Assembly: GCF_900291985.1 (NCBI RefSeq) | Contig: NZ_LT985980.1 | Span: forward strand, 3,742,001-3,806,000 | Direction of reading: 5' to 3' | DNA from: Lysinibacillus timonensis | GTDB lineage: Bacteria > Bacillota > Bacilli > Bacillales_A > Planococcaceae | DNA length: 64,000 nt | Part shown: positions 61,662-64,000 of the stretch, in pieces | Position numbering within the stretch: the first letter of the stretch is position 1 | How the letters are laid out: every line of letters begins with the position of its first letter | Position numbers and translations under genes: made by a program | Notes under the pieces: model-generated | What the model was told of the DNA's origin: nothing | Databases searched by the model: none | Seen by the model: only the letters and a program-made list of their open reading frames with translations

Positions 61662-64000
61662 CTGGAAATATAGCTGAAGTAATAGTCGATGTAGCTGCGT
61701 ATCCGGTTGATCGGCCTTTTGATTATCTAATACCAACTACAATGGAAGAGTTAATCGAGCTTGGATGTCGTGTAAAAGTTCCATTTGGTCCGAGGGATGT
61801 ATTAGGGTTTGTTGTAGCAATTAAAAAAGAAACTGAAGTTCCACTAGAAAAAATTAAACCTATATCAAGTATTTTAGATATTGAACCCGTCATAACGAAT
61901 GAAATGTTACATCTTGCAAAATGGTTAAAGAAAGATACAATCTGTTTTGAAATTGATGCATTACAAGTCATGTTGCCTTCTGCACTCCGAGCAAAATATG
62001 AAAAAATCGTAGCTCTTCAAACAGAAGTTGAACAATTACCACTTATTCTACAACCGTATTTCGAACATTCTAAAAAAGTAAATTATAAAATATTTGAAAA
62101 AGATCATATACTTTCGGATTTAAAACGAGCACTCAAAGATCAGCAAATTGTGATTGAAAATGTTGTGAAACAAAAAGGGAGTATTAAGGAAGTCCGTAAA
62201 GTAAAAATAAATGATTCTCTAGAAGAACTTCAAGTGATCTATCATGCTATTTCAAATCGAGCTAAAAAGCAGAAGCAGATTGTAAATTGGATGATGGGTC
62301 ATGTGGGTGAAATACTAGATCCACATGTACTATTTCAAGAAACAAATTCAACACAAGCTGTACTACAGGCGGTTATTGAAAACGGAGCGGCTCAATTTAT
62401 ACAACAAGAAGTTTATCGTGATCCTTTTACTAATGAAGTAAAGAAGACTGCATTTTTAGATTTAACGAGTGAACAATCTTTTGCCCTAGAACAAATTACT
62501 AAAGCAATGAATAACAAGATGCCGGAGACCTTTTTACTTCACGGTATAACGGGTAGTGGAAAAACAGAAGTTTATTTACAAACAATTGAAAAATGCTTAT
62601 TGGATGGAAAAGAAGCAATCGTCCTCGTACCTGAAATTTCATTGACACCACAAATGACGGAGCGGTTCCGTTCAAGATTCGGAGAGCAGGTTGCAGTATT
62701 GCACAGTGGGCTATCCGTAGGTGAAAAATACGATGAATGGCGAAAAATTCATGAAGGCAAAGTAAAAGTAGTTGTTGGTGCCCGTTCTGCTGTTTTTGCT
62801 CCATTTGAGAATGTCGGCATCATTATTTTAGATGAAGAGCACGAATCAACCTACAAACAAGAAGATTCACCGAGATACCATGCACGAGATGTAGCTATTT
62901 GGAGAAGTAATTATCATAAGTGCCCTGTTATTTTAGGCAGTGCGACACCCTCATTGGAATCTTATGCGAGAGCGAAAAAAAATGTCTATACATTACTAAC
63001 ATTAAAAAATCGGGCGTTAAATCAATCTTTACCCGAGGTTCAAGTAGTAGATATGAGGGAAGAGTTGAAAAAAGGCAATCGTTCTATGTTTTCCGAAAGT
63101 TTAGTTGAAGCAATACGGACACGTTTAATTAGCAAAGAACAGATGGTATTGTTTTTAAATCGTCGTGGTTATTCATCATTTGTTATGTGTAGAGATTGTG
63201 GCACCGTAATTCAATGTGAAAACTGTGATATTTCTCTAACGTATCATAGAGCAAATGAACAATTAAAATGTCATTATTGTGGATTTGAACAGCATCTTCC
63301 AAAAAATTGTCCGCAATGTCAAAGTGATCATATCCGTTATTTTGGAACCGGGACACAGAAAGTTGAAGAAGAGATTGCAAAGCTTTTCCCTGAAGCAAGG
63401 GTGCTACGAATGGATGTTGATACGACAAAGGGAAAGGGTTCGCATGAGCGGATATTGGAAGCATTTGGTGAAGGGAAAGCTGATATATTACTAGGAACTC
63501 AAATGATTGCAAAAGGACTTGATTTCCCAAATATTACACTTGTAGGTGTATTGAGCGCGGATACTTCGCTACATTTGCCTGATTTTCGTTCAGCCGAGAA
63601 AACATTCCAATTATTAACACAAGTAAGTGGTCGTGCTGGAAGACATTATTTACCTGGTCAAGTAATCGTCCAAACTTATACGCCAGAACATTATGCAATT
63701 GAACTTGCCAAAGAACAAAATTATGAACCTTTTTATGAACGCGAAATGTGGACACGACATGAAGCTGGTTACCCGCCATATTATTATTTAGCGCTTGCTC
63801 AAATTTCACATGAGGATGTCATAATGGCGGCAGAATATGCACAAAAGATGGTCGATTATTTACGTTCAAAATTATCGTTTAATGTATCAATTATAGGACC
63901 AACTGCATCTAGTATTAGTCGACTACAAAATAGATATCGATACCAATGTTTGATAAAATACAAAATAGAACCAAATTTGAATGAAACATTTATTCAATTA
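61658..64000 (+). CDS. priA: Primosomal protein N' (replication restart helicase), 5' part
   Basis: 781 codons, still open at the window edge; the full protein is probably about 800 residues. N-terminal 3'BD domain (AYPVDRPFDYLIP), Walker A GITGSGKTEVY, DEEH box in ILDEEHESTYK, and eight zinc-binding Cys in paired CxxC motifs (CRDC, CENC, CHYC, CPQC), then the GRAGRHYLPGQVIVQTY helicase motif. No frameshift was seen. ATG overlaps the coaC stop by 4 bases. Restarts stalled replication forks. Confidence 0.95.
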   Translation, partial: MTGNIAEVIVDVAAYPVDRPFDYLIPTTMEELIELGCRVKVPFGPRDVLGFVVAIKKETEVPLEKIKPISSILDIEPVITNEMLHLAKWLKKDTICFEIDALQVMLPSALRAKYEKIVALQTEVEQLPLILQPYFEHSKKVNYKIFEKDHILSDLKRALKDQQIVIENVVKQKGSIKEVRKVKINDSLEELQVIYHAISNRAKKQKQIVNWMMGHVGEILDPHVLFQETNSTQAVLQAVIENGAAQFIQQEVYRDPFTNEVKKTAFLDLTSEQSFALEQITKAMNNKMPETFLLHGITGSGKTEVYLQTIEKCLLDGKEAIVLVPEISLTPQMTERFRSRFGEQVAVLHSGLSVGEKYDEWRKIHEGKVKVVVGARSAVFAPFENVGIIILDEEHESTYKQEDSPRYHARDVAIWRSNYHKCPVILGSATPSLESYARAKKNVYTLLTLKNRALNQSLPEVQVVDMREELKKGNRSMFSESLVEAIRTRLISKEQMVLFLNRRGYSSFVMCRDCGTVIQCENCDISLTYHRANEQLKCHYCGFEQHLPKNCPQCQSDHIRYFGTGTQKVEEEIAKLFPEARVLRMDVDTTKGKGSHERILEAFGEGKADILLGTQMIAKGLDFPNITLVGVLSADTSLHLPDFRSAEKTFQLLTQVSGRAGRHYLPGQVIVQTYTPEHYAIELAKEQNYEPFYEREMWTRHEAGYPPYYYLALAQISHEDVIMAAEYAQKMVDYLRSKLSFNVSIIGPTASSISRLQNRYRYQCLIKYKIEPNLNETFIQL

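Overview
The window reads as one contiguous chromosomal segment of a low-GC, endospore-forming Gram-positive bacterium (Bacillales). Gene content and order match the B. subtilis ylbH to priA region: mother-cell and forespore sigma factors sigE/sigG with spoIIGA, spoVD and spoVE, bacillithiol synthase, RqcH, SepF/DivIVA. Several departures from B. subtilis order (no murE, murG or murB in the division/cell-wall cluster, no ylmD, no remA) and extra genes (DUF3397, an RsfA-family regulator next to an acyl-CoA carboxylase subunit) point, by inference, to the Planococcaceae (Lysinibacillus/Solibacillus/Sporosarcina relatives). The species cannot be named from sequence alone. No rRNA, tRNA, CRISPR array, prophage or insertion sequence was seen.

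Layout. 1-5151: end of rsmD, coaD, a short ylbJ-like gene, sepM, tmcAL, yceD and rpmF. 5152-5346: a long imperfect palindrome and a terminator. 5421-9806: an ethylmalonyl-CoA-decarboxylase-like crotonase, an RsfA/YlbO regulator, a biotin-dependent carboxyltransferase, panE and a DUF3397 membrane protein. 9916-11532: bshC. 11657-26946: division and cell-wall cluster with an MraZ operator (mraZ-rsmH-ftsL-pbpB-spoVD-mraY-murD-spoVE-divIB-ylxW-ylxX-sbp-ftsA-ftsZ). 27331-30002: spoIIGA-sigE-sigG. 30126-33517: ylmC-ylmE-sepF-ylmG-ylmH-divIVA. 33602-36865: T-box controlled ileS. 37066-38456: lspA and an RluD-family pseudouridine synthase. 38453-50358: complete de novo UMP operon pyrR-pyrP-pyrB-pyrC-carA-carB-pyrK-pyrD-pyrF-pyrE with two PyrR attenuators. 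50627-57198: a four-gene, translationally coupled accessory operon. 57260-64000: rqcH (minus strand), yicC, gmk, rpoZ, a stand-alone coaC and priA (runs off the window).

The most interesting region is the accessory operon at 50627-57198. It encodes a soluble protein joining a degenerate GGDEF-like domain (RxxD kept, GGDEF motif lost) to a receiver domain whose phospho-acceptor position is Asn; a membrane-anchored HEAT-repeat protein; a processive family-2 glycosyltransferase of the hyaluronan/PNAG synthase type (DGD, ED, QxxRW); and a 1060-residue exported protein with a clan GH-A-like catalytic domain and a carbohydrate-binding-like C-terminus. I infer a synthase-dependent exopolysaccharide system gated by a c-di-GMP-receptor-like protein, analogous to, but different in composition from, B. 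subtilis ydaJKLMN.

Other points worth checking: CoaC without its usual CoaB half, a spoVE gene whose only well-placed start is CTG, and a carboxylase next to a likely acyl-CoA proofreading decarboxylase. TTG starts are common (coaD, sepM, carboxyltransferase, ftsA, sigE, sepF, pyrR, yicC).
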